NCBI GenBank assembly: GCA_036652695.1
Contig: JAVVVJ010000002.1
Location: 1-64,000 of the forward strand
From: Limiplasma sp036652695
GTDB taxonomy: Bacteria; Bacillota; Clostridia; Christensenellales; Aristaeellaceae
Direction: 5' to 3'
DNA: 64,000 nt
Positions 25,407 to 34,316 of this stretch are shown piece by piece (the first letter of the stretch is position 1; the number at the start of each line of letters is the position of its first letter). The position numbers and the translations under genes are program-made. Below the pieces are notes generated by a model. That model had not been told where the DNA came from, did no database searches, and was given only the letters and a program-made list of their open reading frames with translations.

Positions 25407-26600
25407 TTATTCCGCCTCCTTTGTTTGCGAAGCGCGGTCAACGGGTTCGTTCAGGGGCAAAGAAGCGGGCTGCGGGGAAAGCTCGCTAGCTGCGTCGTCA
25501 TTTGCGTTGTTGGTGGACTTGCGCAAAATCAACTTGCTGATCAGCTCCTTCATTAGCAGCGCGAAGGCGCTTAGGTAAATGATGGAGGCAATGATAATAT
25601 CGATGTTTTCTTTGATAAAGTACGGCTGTAGCGCATCGCCGCCCACCTGAATGTAGCTGATGAACAGGGCGCTGAAGATCACGCCGAGGGGATGACTGCT
25701 GGCCAGCAACGCCACGGGGATGCCATTGAAACCCATGCTTAGCAAGTTTTTCACCAGCGTATATTGACCGGTTCCGCTTAGGTAATAAACGCCGCCCGCC
25801 AGACCGCTGAGCGCGCCCGCGATCACCATGCTCAGGATGATGTTGCGCTTGGCGTTGATGCCCGCATAGCGGCTGGCATTGCGGTTGTAGCCGCAGGCCT
25901 TGAGCTCAAAGCCAAAGGTGGTTTTTTGCAGCACCACCCAAATGATAATCGCCACACCCCCCGCAATGAAGATGCCGGAATTGATGTAGCTGCTGTTCAT
26001 CAGCTCGTTAAGCCCAAGCTTGGGCAGAATTGCGCTTGGGTTCGCGTCCTTGAGCGCAGCGGTGCGATCCTTGATGGAGCTTTTGCCCCATGCGTTGGCA
26101 AGCATCATGGGCATATTGACAATCATCATATTCACCAGATACATGCCAATCCAGTTGAACATGATGGAGGTGATGACCTCGTTTACATTAAACAGCGCCT
26201 TGCAAATGCCGGGAATCGCGCCCCAGATCGCGCCGCCGATCATCGCGACCAACAGCCCGGCATACCAAGGAAGTTGAAGCTGAATAGCGGCAGTCAGCGC
26301 GCAAAAGGCGCCAACGGTATACTGGCCGGACGCGCCGATGTTGAATAGCCCCGTTTTAAATGCAAAGGCTACGGAGAGGCCGCAAAGCATGAGCGGAGCG
26401 GATTGATAAAGCACCTTGGCAAACTTTTCGATATCGGTTGCCCCGGTGGTGATAATGCGACCAAAGCCGACCATCGCAAAGGAGGGATTGAGCAAAAATA
26501 GCAACGCCAAACCTACCAGCAGGCCAATCGCGATGGATACCAGCGAGGCAAGACAGCTGATGAATCCCTGTATGAATTTTGATCCGCCGTGCTTTTTCAT
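25407..26600 (-). CDS. nupP: Nucleoside ABC transporter permease (NupP-like)
   Basis: This is the larger permease of the importer (397 residues, BPD_transp_2 family). An N-terminal helix is followed by a core with FKTGLFNIGASGQYTVGAF, the equivalent of the coupling loop in the partner. The C-terminal 40 residues are charged and Ser/Pro/Asn-rich. The start overlaps the ATPase stop by ATGA. Pairing with the neighbouring permease indicates a heterodimeric channel. Confidence 0.92.
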   Translation of the reverse strand: MKKHGGSKFIQGFISCLASLVSIAIGLLVGLALLFLLNPSFAMVGFGRIITTGATDIEKFAKVLYQSAPLMLCGLSVAFAFKTGLFNIGASGQYTVGAFCALTAAIQLQLPWYAGLLVAMIGGAIWGAIPGICKALFNVNEVITSIMFNWIGMYLVNMMIVNMPMMLANAWGKSSIKDRTAALKDANPSAILPKLGLNELMNSSYINSGIFIAGGVAIIIWVVLQKTTFGFELKACGYNRNASRYAGINAKRNIILSMVIAGALSGLAGGVYYLSGTGQYTLVKNLLSMGFNGIPVALLASSHPLGVIFSALFISYIQVGGDALQPYFIKENIDIIIASIIYLSAFALLMKELISKLILRKSTNNANDDAASELSPQPASLPLNEPVDRASQTKEAE

Positions 26601-28144
26601 TGTGCTTGCGCCTCGCTTTCAATGGTCTGCCGTCGAGCGCCGCTCATATAGAGGCCTAGCTCCTGCGGCGTAGCGGAAGCCGCGTCTACCTCCGCGACGA
26701 TTTCGCCCTCATACATCACCAAGATTCGGTCGCTGACGCTGATGACCTCGTCAAGTTCCAAGCTTACCAGCAGCACGGCCTTGCCCTCATCGCGAGCTGC
26801 CACCAGCTGCGTGTGAATGTACTCAATTGCGCCGACATCCAAGCCGCGCGTAGGTTGCACGGCAATGAGCACCTCTGGTTGCAGGCTCAGTTCCCGCGCG
26901 ACGATGGCCTTTTGCTGGTTGCCGCCGCTCATGCTTCGCGCGATGGTAGCGCCGCCCTGCCCGGAACGAATGTCAAACTGCGAAATCAATTCATCCGCAT
27001 GTTTGTTCATCTGATGGAAACGGATAAAGCCCGCATGTTGAAAATCTGGCGTGTGATAACTTTTGAGCATCAGGTTTTCAGCCAGCGTATAATCCAGCAC
27101 CAGCCCGTGCTTGTGCCGATCCTCTGGGATATGGGAAAGCCCCAAATCGTTGCGCGCGCGGATGGAATCCGCGGTGATATCGCGTTCACCCAACACAACC
27201 TTGCCTTTGAGCGCTGGAGCAAGGCCGGTCAGGGCATAGACAAGCTCGGTTTGACCGTTGCCATCGATGCCCGCGATACTCACAATTTCGCCTTTGCGCA
27301 CGGTGAAGCTCACGTTGTTGATGGCGTTTTTATGCCCCTTGCGCCCGGCGACGCTCAAATTCTGCACTGTCAGCGCCGGTTTTGTGGGCTTTGAGGGCTT
27401 CTTTTCCACCGCAAAGCTCACCTTGCGGCCAACCATCATTTCGGCAAGCTCATCCTTATCGGTATCCTCAATATCCACAGTGCCAATGCATTTGCCCTTG
27501 CGCAGCACGGTGCAGCGGTCAGCCACCGCCATGATCTCGTTTAACTTATGGGTGATAAAGAGGATGCTCTTGCCTTCCGCCGCGAAGCCGCGCATGATGC
27601 TCATGAGCTCATCGATCTCCTGCGGGGTCAGCACAGCGGTAGGTTCATCGAAAATGAGGATCTCATTTTCGCGAAAAAGCATTTTGAGAATCTCCACACG
27701 CTGCTGCATGCCAACGCTTATATCTTCAATATAGGCGTCGGGATCTACCTGCAGCCCATATTTTTCACTTAATGCCATGACCTTTTTGCGCGCCTCTGCC
27801 TTTTGCAAAAAGCCGCGCTTTGTTTCCTCGGCGCCTAGAATGATGTTGTCCAAAACCGTAAAGATTTCTACCAATTTAAAATGCTGATGAACCATGCCAA
27901 TGTGCAAACGATTGGCATCGTTTGGATTTGTGATTTTTACCACTTGACCATTTTTTTTGATTTCTCCGCCCTCCGGCTGGTACAACCCAAACAGCACGCT
28001 CATCAAAGTGCTTTTGCCAGCGCCATTTTCGCCAAGCAAAGCGTGTATTTCCCCTTTTTTAAGCTGTAGGGTAATATCGTCGTTGGCCTTGATGCCGGGA
28101 AATGCTTTCGTAATGTGCAGCATTTCAATAATGTAATCACTCAT
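26597..28144 (-). CDS. nupO: Nucleoside ABC transporter ATP-binding protein (NupO-like)
   Basis: This 515-residue protein has two nucleotide-binding domains in one chain. The first has Walker A GENGAGKSTLM and a signature reading ISVGMQQRVEI. The second has a degenerate Walker A (GIDGNGQTELV) and an intact signature MSGGNQQKAI. This asymmetric pair is typical of sugar- and nucleoside-type importers. The ATG has AAGGGG 8 bases upstream. It lies between the binding-protein gene and the permeases. Confidence 0.94.
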   Translation of the reverse strand: MSDYIIEMLHITKAFPGIKANDDITLQLKKGEIHALLGENGAGKSTLMSVLFGLYQPEGGEIKKNGQVVKITNPNDANRLHIGMVHQHFKLVEIFTVLDNIILGAEETKRGFLQKAEARKKVMALSEKYGLQVDPDAYIEDISVGMQQRVEILKMLFRENEILIFDEPTAVLTPQEIDELMSIMRGFAAEGKSILFITHKLNEIMAVADRCTVLRKGKCIGTVDIEDTDKDELAEMMVGRKVSFAVEKKPSKPTKPALTVQNLSVAGRKGHKNAINNVSFTVRKGEIVSIAGIDGNGQTELVYALTGLAPALKGKVVLGERDITADSIRARNDLGLSHIPEDRHKHGLVLDYTLAENLMLKSYHTPDFQHAGFIRFHQMNKHADELISQFDIRSGQGGATIARSMSGGNQQKAIVARELSLQPEVLIAVQPTRGLDVGAIEYIHTQLVAARDEGKAVLLVSLELDEVISVSDRILVMYEGEIVAEVDAASATPQELGLYMSGARRQTIESEAQAQ

Positions 28145-28193
28145 ATGCAGATCCCCTTATCGGTGGCGTTGAATTTGGCAGATAAAGCGCAAT

Positions 28194-28217
28194 GGCCGGA
28201 CGGTTGCCCGTCCGGCC
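28194..28217. repeat. Perfect hairpin between bmpA and nupO
   Basis: GGCCGGACGG and CCGTCCGGCC form a 10-bp stem with a 4-base loop. No T-run follows on the minus strand. Position suggests a 3' stabiliser or partial attenuator that lets the binding protein be made in excess of the ATPase and permeases. Confidence 0.65.
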
Positions 28218-28242
28218 TAGCCCACATCGCAAGGGCAGTGGA

Positions 28243-29301
28243 TTAGTTCTGGTAATCCACGGTCACATTGGTAACGGTGGGCTGATTTTCGATGTCGTTA
28301 GAGACGGTGACGGTGCCAGCCTTGATGGCTTCGTAGATGGTGTTGTACTCTTCAACGGTGAACTTGTTGAAGCGCCAGGAGCCTTCCGCGGTGGGAATAC
28401 CAACAGCGTTCTCGTTTACGCCCAGAAGGACGTTGCTGCCAGCAATGCTAGCATCCCACTTGCCGCCATTGGCTTCGAGCTGCTTGAGCAGATCGCTGGT
28501 GCCCTGCGTCAGGTTCTTGTAAGCGGAGGTGACGAACAGATCGCTGATGTGAGCCTGATCAACGTCAACGCCGATCACTTTGCCATTGCCCACTTCTGCA
28601 GCGGCCAAGCAGCTGGTGAAGATACCGCCGCCGCAAGAGAATACGATCTCGGTGCCATCGGCATACCAGCTATCCATCTTGCCCTTGATTTCATCGGTGG
28701 GCCAGAAGGCAGCGGAGTACCAGTACTTCATATCAACGGTAATGCCCAGCTCCTTGGCAGCCGCGTCAGCGCCCTGCACAAACCCAAAGCCGTAGCGGAT
28801 TACGGAAGGCACGTCGATGCCGCCCAAGAAACCAAGCTTGGTGTAGCCATCCTTCACAGCCGCGTAGCCAGCCAGATAGCCGCTGATTTCCTCGGCAAAC
28901 TGGATGTTTACGATGTTGGGAAGAAGGTCGCTTCCGCTGAGGTCAACGCCAAGGAACATCACTTCGGGATATTCGGTAGCGGTGGTAACAACAGCAGCGT
29001 CGAATAGGAAACCAGGCAGCACGACGACCTTCGCGCCGTTTGAGATGGCGGATTTGATGGTCTCCACGCGCGCATCATCGCTGTCCTCGGAGGGGCGATA
29101 ATAAGCGTAGTCGGTGCCTTCTGTCAGACCCTTTTCAGTTGCGTAGGCGACTAGGCCTTCCCACGTACCCTGATTGAAACTCTGGTCGTCGATGTTCCCA
29201 ACATCAGTTACCAGTGCATAGGTGATGCCCTCAGCCATGGCGCTCGCGCTGAGACCGAGTACCAGAACCAACGCCAAAAGGATAGAAAGAACCTTTTTCA
29301 T
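28243..29301 (-). CDS. bmpA: BMP-family nucleoside-binding protein of the ABC importer
   Basis: The 352-residue exported protein has a signal peptide with a type-I-like AMA-EG cleavage site (about residue 23). The mature part shows BMP-family features: YALVTDVGNIDDQSFNQG, then KVVVLPGFLFD and YALVTDVG-type strands. BMP proteins bind purine nucleosides in several bacteria. I chose the ATG at complement 29301 because it has AAGGAGG upstream. There is no lipobox cysteine, unlike most Gram-positive homologues, so membrane tethering is unexplained. Confidence 0.92.
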   Translation of the reverse strand: MKKVLSILLALVLVLGLSASAMAEGITYALVTDVGNIDDQSFNQGTWEGLVAYATEKGLTEGTDYAYYRPSEDSDDARVETIKSAISNGAKVVVLPGFLFDAAVVTTATEYPEVMFLGVDLSGSDLLPNIVNIQFAEEISGYLAGYAAVKDGYTKLGFLGGIDVPSVIRYGFGFVQGADAAAKELGITVDMKYWYSAAFWPTDEIKGKMDSWYADGTEIVFSCGGGIFTSCLAAAEVGNGKVIGVDVDQAHISDLFVTSAYKNLTQGTSDLLKQLEANGGKWDASIAGSNVLLGVNENAVGIPTAEGSWRFNKFTVEEYNTIYEAIKAGTVTVSNDIENQPTVTNVTVDYQN

Positions 29302-29348
29302 GAATGGGATTCCTCCTTGCTTTTTTACGTGCAAGATCGCACAATTTG

Positions 29349-29357
29349 ATTATAACA
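29349..29357 (-). promoter_or_regulatory. Extended -10 promoter of the nucleoside importer operon
   Basis: On the minus strand TGTTATAAT is a full extended -10 element. The -35 17 bases further on (TTTCAT) is poor, as extended -10 promoters tolerate. The bmpA start is about 47 bases downstream. Confidence 0.6.
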
Positions 29358-29450
29358 GAAAAATTAGTGCAATGAAAGTACATTTGATAAAATAATTGCT
29401 GGTTTTTTAGGATAATTTTCGACAGTTTATGAAATGTTACGCCTGATACA

Positions 29451-29479
29451 TTGACAGATGAAAACGCATATGATACACT
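29451..29479 (+). promoter_or_regulatory. SigA-type promoter of the sugar-type ABC operon
   Basis: The -35 is a perfect TTGACA (29451-29456) and the -10 is TACACT (29474-29479), with a 17-bp spacer. Transcription should start near 29486, immediately before the inverted repeat at 29488. Confidence 0.7.
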
Positions 29480-29487
29480 AAGTTCAT

Positions 29488-29544
29488 ACAAAATAAACGC
29501 GTATGGCGGTTACAGGTTGCATCTGTCCCCAACGTTTATTTTGT
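29488..29544 (+). promoter_or_regulatory. 12-bp inverted repeat at the transcription start: candidate operator or leader stem
   Basis: ACAAAATAAACG (29488-29499) and CGTTTATTTTGT (29533-29544) are perfect inverted copies with 33 bases between them. Each arm touches a short palindrome centred on CG (AAACGCGTAT and AACGTT), a feature of LacI-family operators. The same arms could pair in the RNA to make a stem at the 5' end of the mRNA. Either reading would put control right at the start of this operon. No LacI-family gene is in the window. Confidence 0.5.
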
Positions 29545-29600
29545 GATCACTTTGCTGTAAAATACAGCAAACGAACAACAATATGGAGGAGAGACAAAAC

Positions 29601-30536
29601 ATGAAAAAAATTGTTGCCATTGTTCTGGCGCTGGTGCTCTGCCTTGGTATGTTCACCCTAACAGCTTCTGCTGAAACCGCTAAGTTCAAGATTGGTATTC
29701 TGGCTCCCGCCGTGACGCACGGCTGGGTTGCGGGCGTTGCTTACAATGCTGAGCAGCGTTGCAAGGAACTTGCGGACACCGTTGAATACAAGCTTTACAC
29801 CTCCAATAACGCCGAGGAAATGACCACCCAGCTGGACGACCTCAAAACCTGGGGCGCTCAGGCGATTGTCGCTTTCCCGCAGTGGGAAGGCATGGAAGTA
29901 CCGATTCAGGCCGCGATCAACGATGGCATTGTGGTTGTGAACTTCGATATCGCTATCAAGGCTGACGGCATCTATCTCGTCACCGGCGATAACGAGGGCA
30001 TGGGCATCGAGAGCGCCAAGTACATCGTTGACAAGATCGGCACCGAGGGCACTGTTGTCGCGTTGCCCGTGCCTACCGCCGGCTCTGTAAGCGAGCTGCG
30101 CATGAAGGGCTTTACCGATACCATGGCTCAGATTGCCCCCAATGTGAAGATCATCGAATACGCGACCGCCTTCACCCGTGAGGACGGCCTCAAGGACATG
30201 GCTGACATCCTGACCGCCAACCCCCAGGTTGACGCTGTGTATTCCTTGGATGATGAAACCTCTATCGGCGCTCTGCAGGCAATTTCCGATGCTAGCCGTA
30301 CAGACGTTAAGGCCATCACCGGCGGCGGCGGTTGCCAAGAGTATTTCAACATGATGCCCACCAGCGATATCAACATCTGCTCCGCGCTCTATAGCCCCCT
30401 CATGGTGAAGGACGCTGTGGATATGGCGGTTGCGCTGCTCAAGGGCGAGACGGTTGATCCCGTAAAGGTCATCCCCAGCATGATCGTTGACAAGGCCAAT
30501 GTCGCTGATTTCCTCGATCCCAACAGCGTATATTGA
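29601..30536 (+). CDS. Periplasmic-type sugar-binding protein (ribose/galactose-like) of an ABC importer
   Basis: The 311-residue protein has a signal peptide (about 1-23, ending TASA-E) and a Peripla_BP_4-type mature domain, with FKIGILAPAVTHGWVAG at the start and VTGDNEGMGIESAKYI in the middle. This family binds pentoses, hexoses, inositols or autoinducer sugars. The ATG at 29601 follows GGAGGA. There is no lipobox cysteine. The substrate cannot be read from sequence; the downstream oxidoreductase, isomerase and deaminase genes suggest a glycoside or nucleoside-like compound. Confidence 0.88.
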   Translation: MKKIVAIVLALVLCLGMFTLTASAETAKFKIGILAPAVTHGWVAGVAYNAEQRCKELADTVEYKLYTSNNAEEMTTQLDDLKTWGAQAIVAFPQWEGMEVPIQAAINDGIVVVNFDIAIKADGIYLVTGDNEGMGIESAKYIVDKIGTEGTVVALPVPTAGSVSELRMKGFTDTMAQIAPNVKIIEYATAFTREDGLKDMADILTANPQVDAVYSLDDETSIGALQAISDASRTDVKAITGGGGCQEYFNMMPTSDINICSALYSPLMVKDAVDMAVALLKGETVDPVKVIPSMIVDKANVADFLDPNSVY

Positions 30537-30560
30537 TCGTTTGATTCCCAAATGTGAACC

Positions 30561-30594
30561 AAAAGGGGCTGTGGCCGGTGCCATAGCCCCTTTC
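30561..30594 (+). terminator. Hairpin (partial terminator) after the binding-protein gene
   Basis: A stem AAAGGGGCTGTGGC against GCCATAGCCCCTTT with one mismatch and a 4-base loop precedes a short pyrimidine run. It probably stops part of the transcripts and protects the upstream mRNA, so the binding protein is made in excess. Confidence 0.65.
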
Positions 30595-30631
30595 CCTCCA
30601 ATTGCAGAACCTTTAGAACGGATGTGAATGC

Positions 30632-32110
30632 ATGAAGCTTTCGATGCGTGGGATCGTGAAATCCTTTGGCGCGAACGACGTTTTGAAGTCCGTTGATTTT
30701 ACGCTTGGCGAAGGGGACATTTGCGCGTTGCTAGGCGAAAACGGCGCGGGCAAGAGCACGCTGATGAATATTTTGGGCGGCGTTTTGCCCACTGATCAGG
30801 GCGTTATTGAATTGGACGGAAAGGCTGTTTGCTTCCAAACGCCTGCCCAATCCCTGAGCGCCGGCATTGCTTTTATTCATCAGGAGCTAAACCTCATCAA
30901 TGATCTGCCTGTATATGAAAACATGTTTATCGGTCGCGAGCTAAAAAAGCGCGGCGGTTTTTTGGATCACCGCGCGATGTATGAGCAAACAAAGACGCTC
31001 TTTGAGCGGATGGGTTTGGATATCAACCCATCGGCCATGGTTCGCACGCTAGACGCCTCCTACAAACAAATAGTTGAAATCTGCCGCGCTCTGATGATGA
31101 ACGCTTCCATCATCATCATGGACGAGCCCACAACCTCGCTTACGGACCCGGAAATTGAGCGCGTTTTTGATATGCTGCGCATGCTCAAGCAGCAAAAGGT
31201 GGGGATCGTATTCATCTCCCATAAGCTGCGCGAGGTGATGGCAATTTGCGATCGCTATACGGTGCTGCGCGACGGTGTGATGGTGGCAAGCGGCAACGTG
31301 CAGGATACCACCATTTCGCGCATTGCGCACGATATGGTGGGTCATGACGTGCGCTCCGAGCCGCTCAATCGCCAGGTTCACCTTGGCGAGGAGGTGCTGC
31401 GGCTGGAAGGCTTGACGCAGGAACCGAATTTCCGCAATGTCAGCCTTTGCGCGCATGCGGGCGAGGTGCTTGGCGTAACGGGTCTGCTGGGCGATGGCCG
31501 CAGCGAACTGTTCCGTGCGGTCTTTGGCGCGGAAGGGGAGTATCAGGGGCAGATCACCGTGAGCGGACAGAAGGTCACCGTTCGCACAACCATGCAGGCG
31601 TTGAACCTCGGCATTGGCTACTTGCCGCGCAACCGCAAGGAAAACGGCATTATCAAGGATATGAACATCCTTGAAAACGGTTCAATTGTTACATGGCCTA
31701 AGCTTGCGCGGTATGGGTTAATTGATGGGAAGCGCCAGCATGAAGCGTTTGATACGCAGCGCAAAGAGCTGCATATCAAGATGGAATCTCCCGAAAATCC
31801 CATTACCAGCCTATCGGGCGGCAATCAGCAAAAGGTAGTGCTGGCAAAGTGGCTGAGCGCCAATCCCAAGCTTTTGATTTTGGACAACCCAACACAGGGT
31901 GTGGATGTCGGCGCAAAGGAAGAAATTTACGATATCATTTTGCGCCTTGCTGACGCGGACGTTGCCGTGATTGTGCTCTCCAGCGAGGCACAGGAGATCA
32001 TCCGCGTTTGCGACAGAGCGCTTGTCATGTATCATGGCAGCGTGCGAGCCGAGGTTTCTGGCGAAACGATGAACGAGCATGAAATGATGCGGTTGGCAAC
32101 CGGCGGCTGA
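30632..32110 (+). CDS. Sugar-type ABC transporter ATP-binding protein (RbsA/MglA-like)
   Basis: The 492-residue protein has two nucleotide-binding domains: Walker A GENGAGKSTLMNILGG with a first signature-like region, and a second half with GVTGLLGDGRSELFRAVFG and signature LSGGNQQKVVLAKWLS. This is the RbsA/MglA/XylG layout in which one half is catalytically degenerate. It is the energy subunit for the binding protein before it and the permease after it. Confidence 0.94.
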   Translation: MKLSMRGIVKSFGANDVLKSVDFTLGEGDICALLGENGAGKSTLMNILGGVLPTDQGVIELDGKAVCFQTPAQSLSAGIAFIHQELNLINDLPVYENMFIGRELKKRGGFLDHRAMYEQTKTLFERMGLDINPSAMVRTLDASYKQIVEICRALMMNASIIIMDEPTTSLTDPEIERVFDMLRMLKQQKVGIVFISHKLREVMAICDRYTVLRDGVMVASGNVQDTTISRIAHDMVGHDVRSEPLNRQVHLGEEVLRLEGLTQEPNFRNVSLCAHAGEVLGVTGLLGDGRSELFRAVFGAEGEYQGQITVSGQKVTVRTTMQALNLGIGYLPRNRKENGIIKDMNILENGSIVTWPKLARYGLIDGKRQHEAFDTQRKELHIKMESPENPITSLSGGNQQKVVLAKWLSANPKLLILDNPTQGVDVGAKEEIYDIILRLADADVAVIVLSSEAQEIIRVCDRALVMYHGSVRAEVSGETMNEHEMMRLATGG

Positions 32111-32181
32111 TGTATGGAGCGAGAAAGTCCGCGGGCGACCTTTGGGAACCTGTTTGTGATTGCGAAAGGATGGATAGATAG

Positions 32182-33225
32182 ATGGAACACGCGAATCAAA
32201 AAAGCGAGAGCTTAGGCAAGTGGTTCCTGCGAAAATGGAAAACTGAGCCAATTTTTTCCACCGGATGCGTGCTCGTTTTGATGGTGATCTTGCAGACGCT
32301 TGCGCTCGGGTTCGATTATGAGAGCTTCGGGGCGTGGCTGCAAAGCTGGGGCAAAAACTGGATCAACATTCTGCGCAACAACGCGGGCGTTGGCATTGTG
32401 GCGTTGGGCATGACATTTGTCATCATTTCTGGCGGCATTGATCTAGCGGTTGGCTCCACCATGGTTGCCATCGGCGCGGTGATGATGGTGTTCATCGATG
32501 GCTCTCCTGATGGTATTTTGACCGCCGTGGGCATCACGGGTGTTCCCGCTTTTATCATCGCCATTTTGATTGGTTTGGTTGTCGGCTGCCTGCTAGGCGG
32601 AGTTTCCGGCTTGCTGGTCGCAAAGAGCAAGCTTCCTGCCTTTATCGCTACGCTTGGCATGATGAAGATCTGCCGTAGCGTGACACAGCATTTTATGCAA
32701 ACCGCCACCACCAAGGTGCCTGTTGAGTTTTTGGCGATTTCCAACACCAAAATTGGTGGTGAGGTCATTTTACCCATCATCTACTGGCTGCTGATCGCGG
32801 TAGCGCTGCATATCGTATCCAAAAAGACGCCTTTTGGTCGGCAGGTGATGGCCATTGGTTCCAGCGAACGCACGGCGCGCCTCTCTGGTGTGAACGTGGA
32901 TCGTGTCAAATGCTTGGTTTATGTGTTGATGGGCGCGCTGGTATCCATTACGGCAGTCATCCAGGTATCGCGCATCGGCAGCATGGACTACGCAAACGCG
33001 GGCAGCGGCTATGAGATGGATGCGATTGCGGCGGTCGTGGTAGGCGGCACAAGCATGAGCGGCGGGCGCGGCTCCATCTTTGGAACGGTGCTTGGCATGC
33101 TGATTATCTCCGTGATGAACAACCTGCTGAACCTTTTGGGCGTTCCGCCCTTCTTGCGTGAAGCCTTCAAGGGTCTGATCGTGATCGCCGCAGTGCTCAT
33201 GCAAAAGAAGGAAGCCAACGCATAA
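32182..33225 (+). CDS. Sugar-type ABC transporter permease (RbsC-like)
   Basis: The 347-residue membrane protein has about 8-10 helices and the conserved GMTFVIISGGIDLAVGS loop and AGSGYEMDAIAAVVVGGTSMSGG motif of RbsC/BPD_transp_2 permeases. The ATG follows AAAGGATGG. Its stop TAA overlaps the start of the next gene (TAATG), which ties the oxidoreductase to the transporter. Confidence 0.94.
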   Translation: MEHANQKSESLGKWFLRKWKTEPIFSTGCVLVLMVILQTLALGFDYESFGAWLQSWGKNWINILRNNAGVGIVALGMTFVIISGGIDLAVGSTMVAIGAVMMVFIDGSPDGILTAVGITGVPAFIIAILIGLVVGCLLGGVSGLLVAKSKLPAFIATLGMMKICRSVTQHFMQTATTKVPVEFLAISNTKIGGEVILPIIYWLLIAVALHIVSKKTPFGRQVMAIGSSERTARLSGVNVDRVKCLVYVLMGALVSITAVIQVSRIGSMDYANAGSGYEMDAIAAVVVGGTSMSGGRGSIFGTVLGMLIISVMNNLLNLLGVPPFLREAFKGLIVIAAVLMQKKEANA

Positions 33226-34316
33226 TGAAGAGCAACAAAGCGGAGGGGGATCGTCCCGTCATTCCTATTGGTGTGATCGGCTGTGGGAAGATCGCGCAGC
33301 TTCGCCATCTGCCGGAATACGCCGAGAACCCAGCGGTGAAAATCCATGGCCTGTATGATTTGAACACGGAACGCGCGGAGGAGCTTGCCAAGCAATATGG
33401 CGCTAAGGCGTACCAAAGCTTGGAGGCCATGATCAATGACGCGCAGATCCACGCCATCAGCGTGTGCTCAGCCAACAACTGCCATGCGGAGCACACGGTG
33501 CAGGCGCTTCGCGCCGGCAAGGACGTTTTGTGTGAAAAGCCCATGGCCACCACCCTTGCCGATTGCGAGCGCATGGTGGAGGCCGCCAACCAGAGCGGGC
33601 GTTTTTTAATGATCGATCAAAACCAGCGGCTGGCGGCAGCCCATGTGAAGGGTCGAGAGCTAATCCGCGCGGGTGCAATCGGCAAGCCCCTTACCTTCCG
33701 CACGAGCTTTGGACATGGCGGCCCGGAAACATGGACGGTTGACCCCGGCAAAACCATTTGGTTTTTTGATAAGAAACGCGCCGCCATGGGCGTTTTGGCT
33801 GACCTTGGCATTCATAAAACGGATCTGATTCAGTTTCTGCTGGATCAAACGGTGGTGCAAACCACGGCGACGCTTTGCACGCTGGATAAAAAGACGGCGC
33901 AAGGCGACCCCATTGATGTGGAGGATAACGCTATTTGCCTCTATCATATGGATGGCGGCGCCATCGGCACCATGACCGCCTCGTGGACGCATTACGCTCG
34001 CGAGGATAATAGCACCGTCATCTGCGGTACGAAGGGCGAACTTCGGCTCTATGATGACCCTGCGCATTCGGTTGTGCTATACCAAAAAGGCGTGGCAACG
34101 CCCGTTTGCTATGATCTGGACGAGATTCAAACCAACGATGCTCAAAGCAAATCCGGCGTGATCGATCTGTTTGTGGAAGGGCTGCTGCATCCCGAAAAGC
34201 GCGAAATGACTGGTGAAAGCGTATTGAAGGCCATGCGCGCGGTGTTTGCAAGCATTGAATCCTCACAGACCGGCAGAACCATTCACGTTCATACAAGCAA
34301 GGAGGGCGGCCTATGA
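33225..34316 (+). CDS. Gfo/Idh/MocA-family NAD(P)-dependent oxidoreductase (first of two)
   Basis: The 363-residue protein has an N-terminal Rossmann fold (GVIGCGKIAQLRHLPEY), the catalytic EKP motif (CEKPMATT) and the downstream Asp-x-x-x-His-like region DLGIHKTDLIQFLL. Members oxidise or reduce sugar carbons, often C3 of a glycoside or a carbon of inositol. It is translationally linked to the permease and to the isomerase after it (ATGA overlap). The substrate is presumably that of the transporter. Confidence 0.9.
   Translation: MKSNKAEGDRPVIPIGVIGCGKIAQLRHLPEYAENPAVKIHGLYDLNTERAEELAKQYGAKAYQSLEAMINDAQIHAISVCSANNCHAEHTVQALRAGKDVLCEKPMATTLADCERMVEAANQSGRFLMIDQNQRLAAAHVKGRELIRAGAIGKPLTFRTSFGHGGPETWTVDPGKTIWFFDKKRAAMGVLADLGIHKTDLIQFLLDQTVVQTTATLCTLDKKTAQGDPIDVEDNAICLYHMDGGAIGTMTASWTHYAREDNSTVICGTKGELRLYDDPAHSVVLYQKGVATPVCYDLDEIQTNDAQSKSGVIDLFVEGLLHPEKREMTGESVLKAMRAVFASIESSQTGRTIHVHTSKEGGL

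Noticed and set aside
29302..29348. Purine riboswitch in the leader of the nucleoside importer
   Set aside because: The leader between the predicted start of transcription and bmpA is under 50 bases, too short for an aptamer plus switch, and no purine-riboswitch core is visible.
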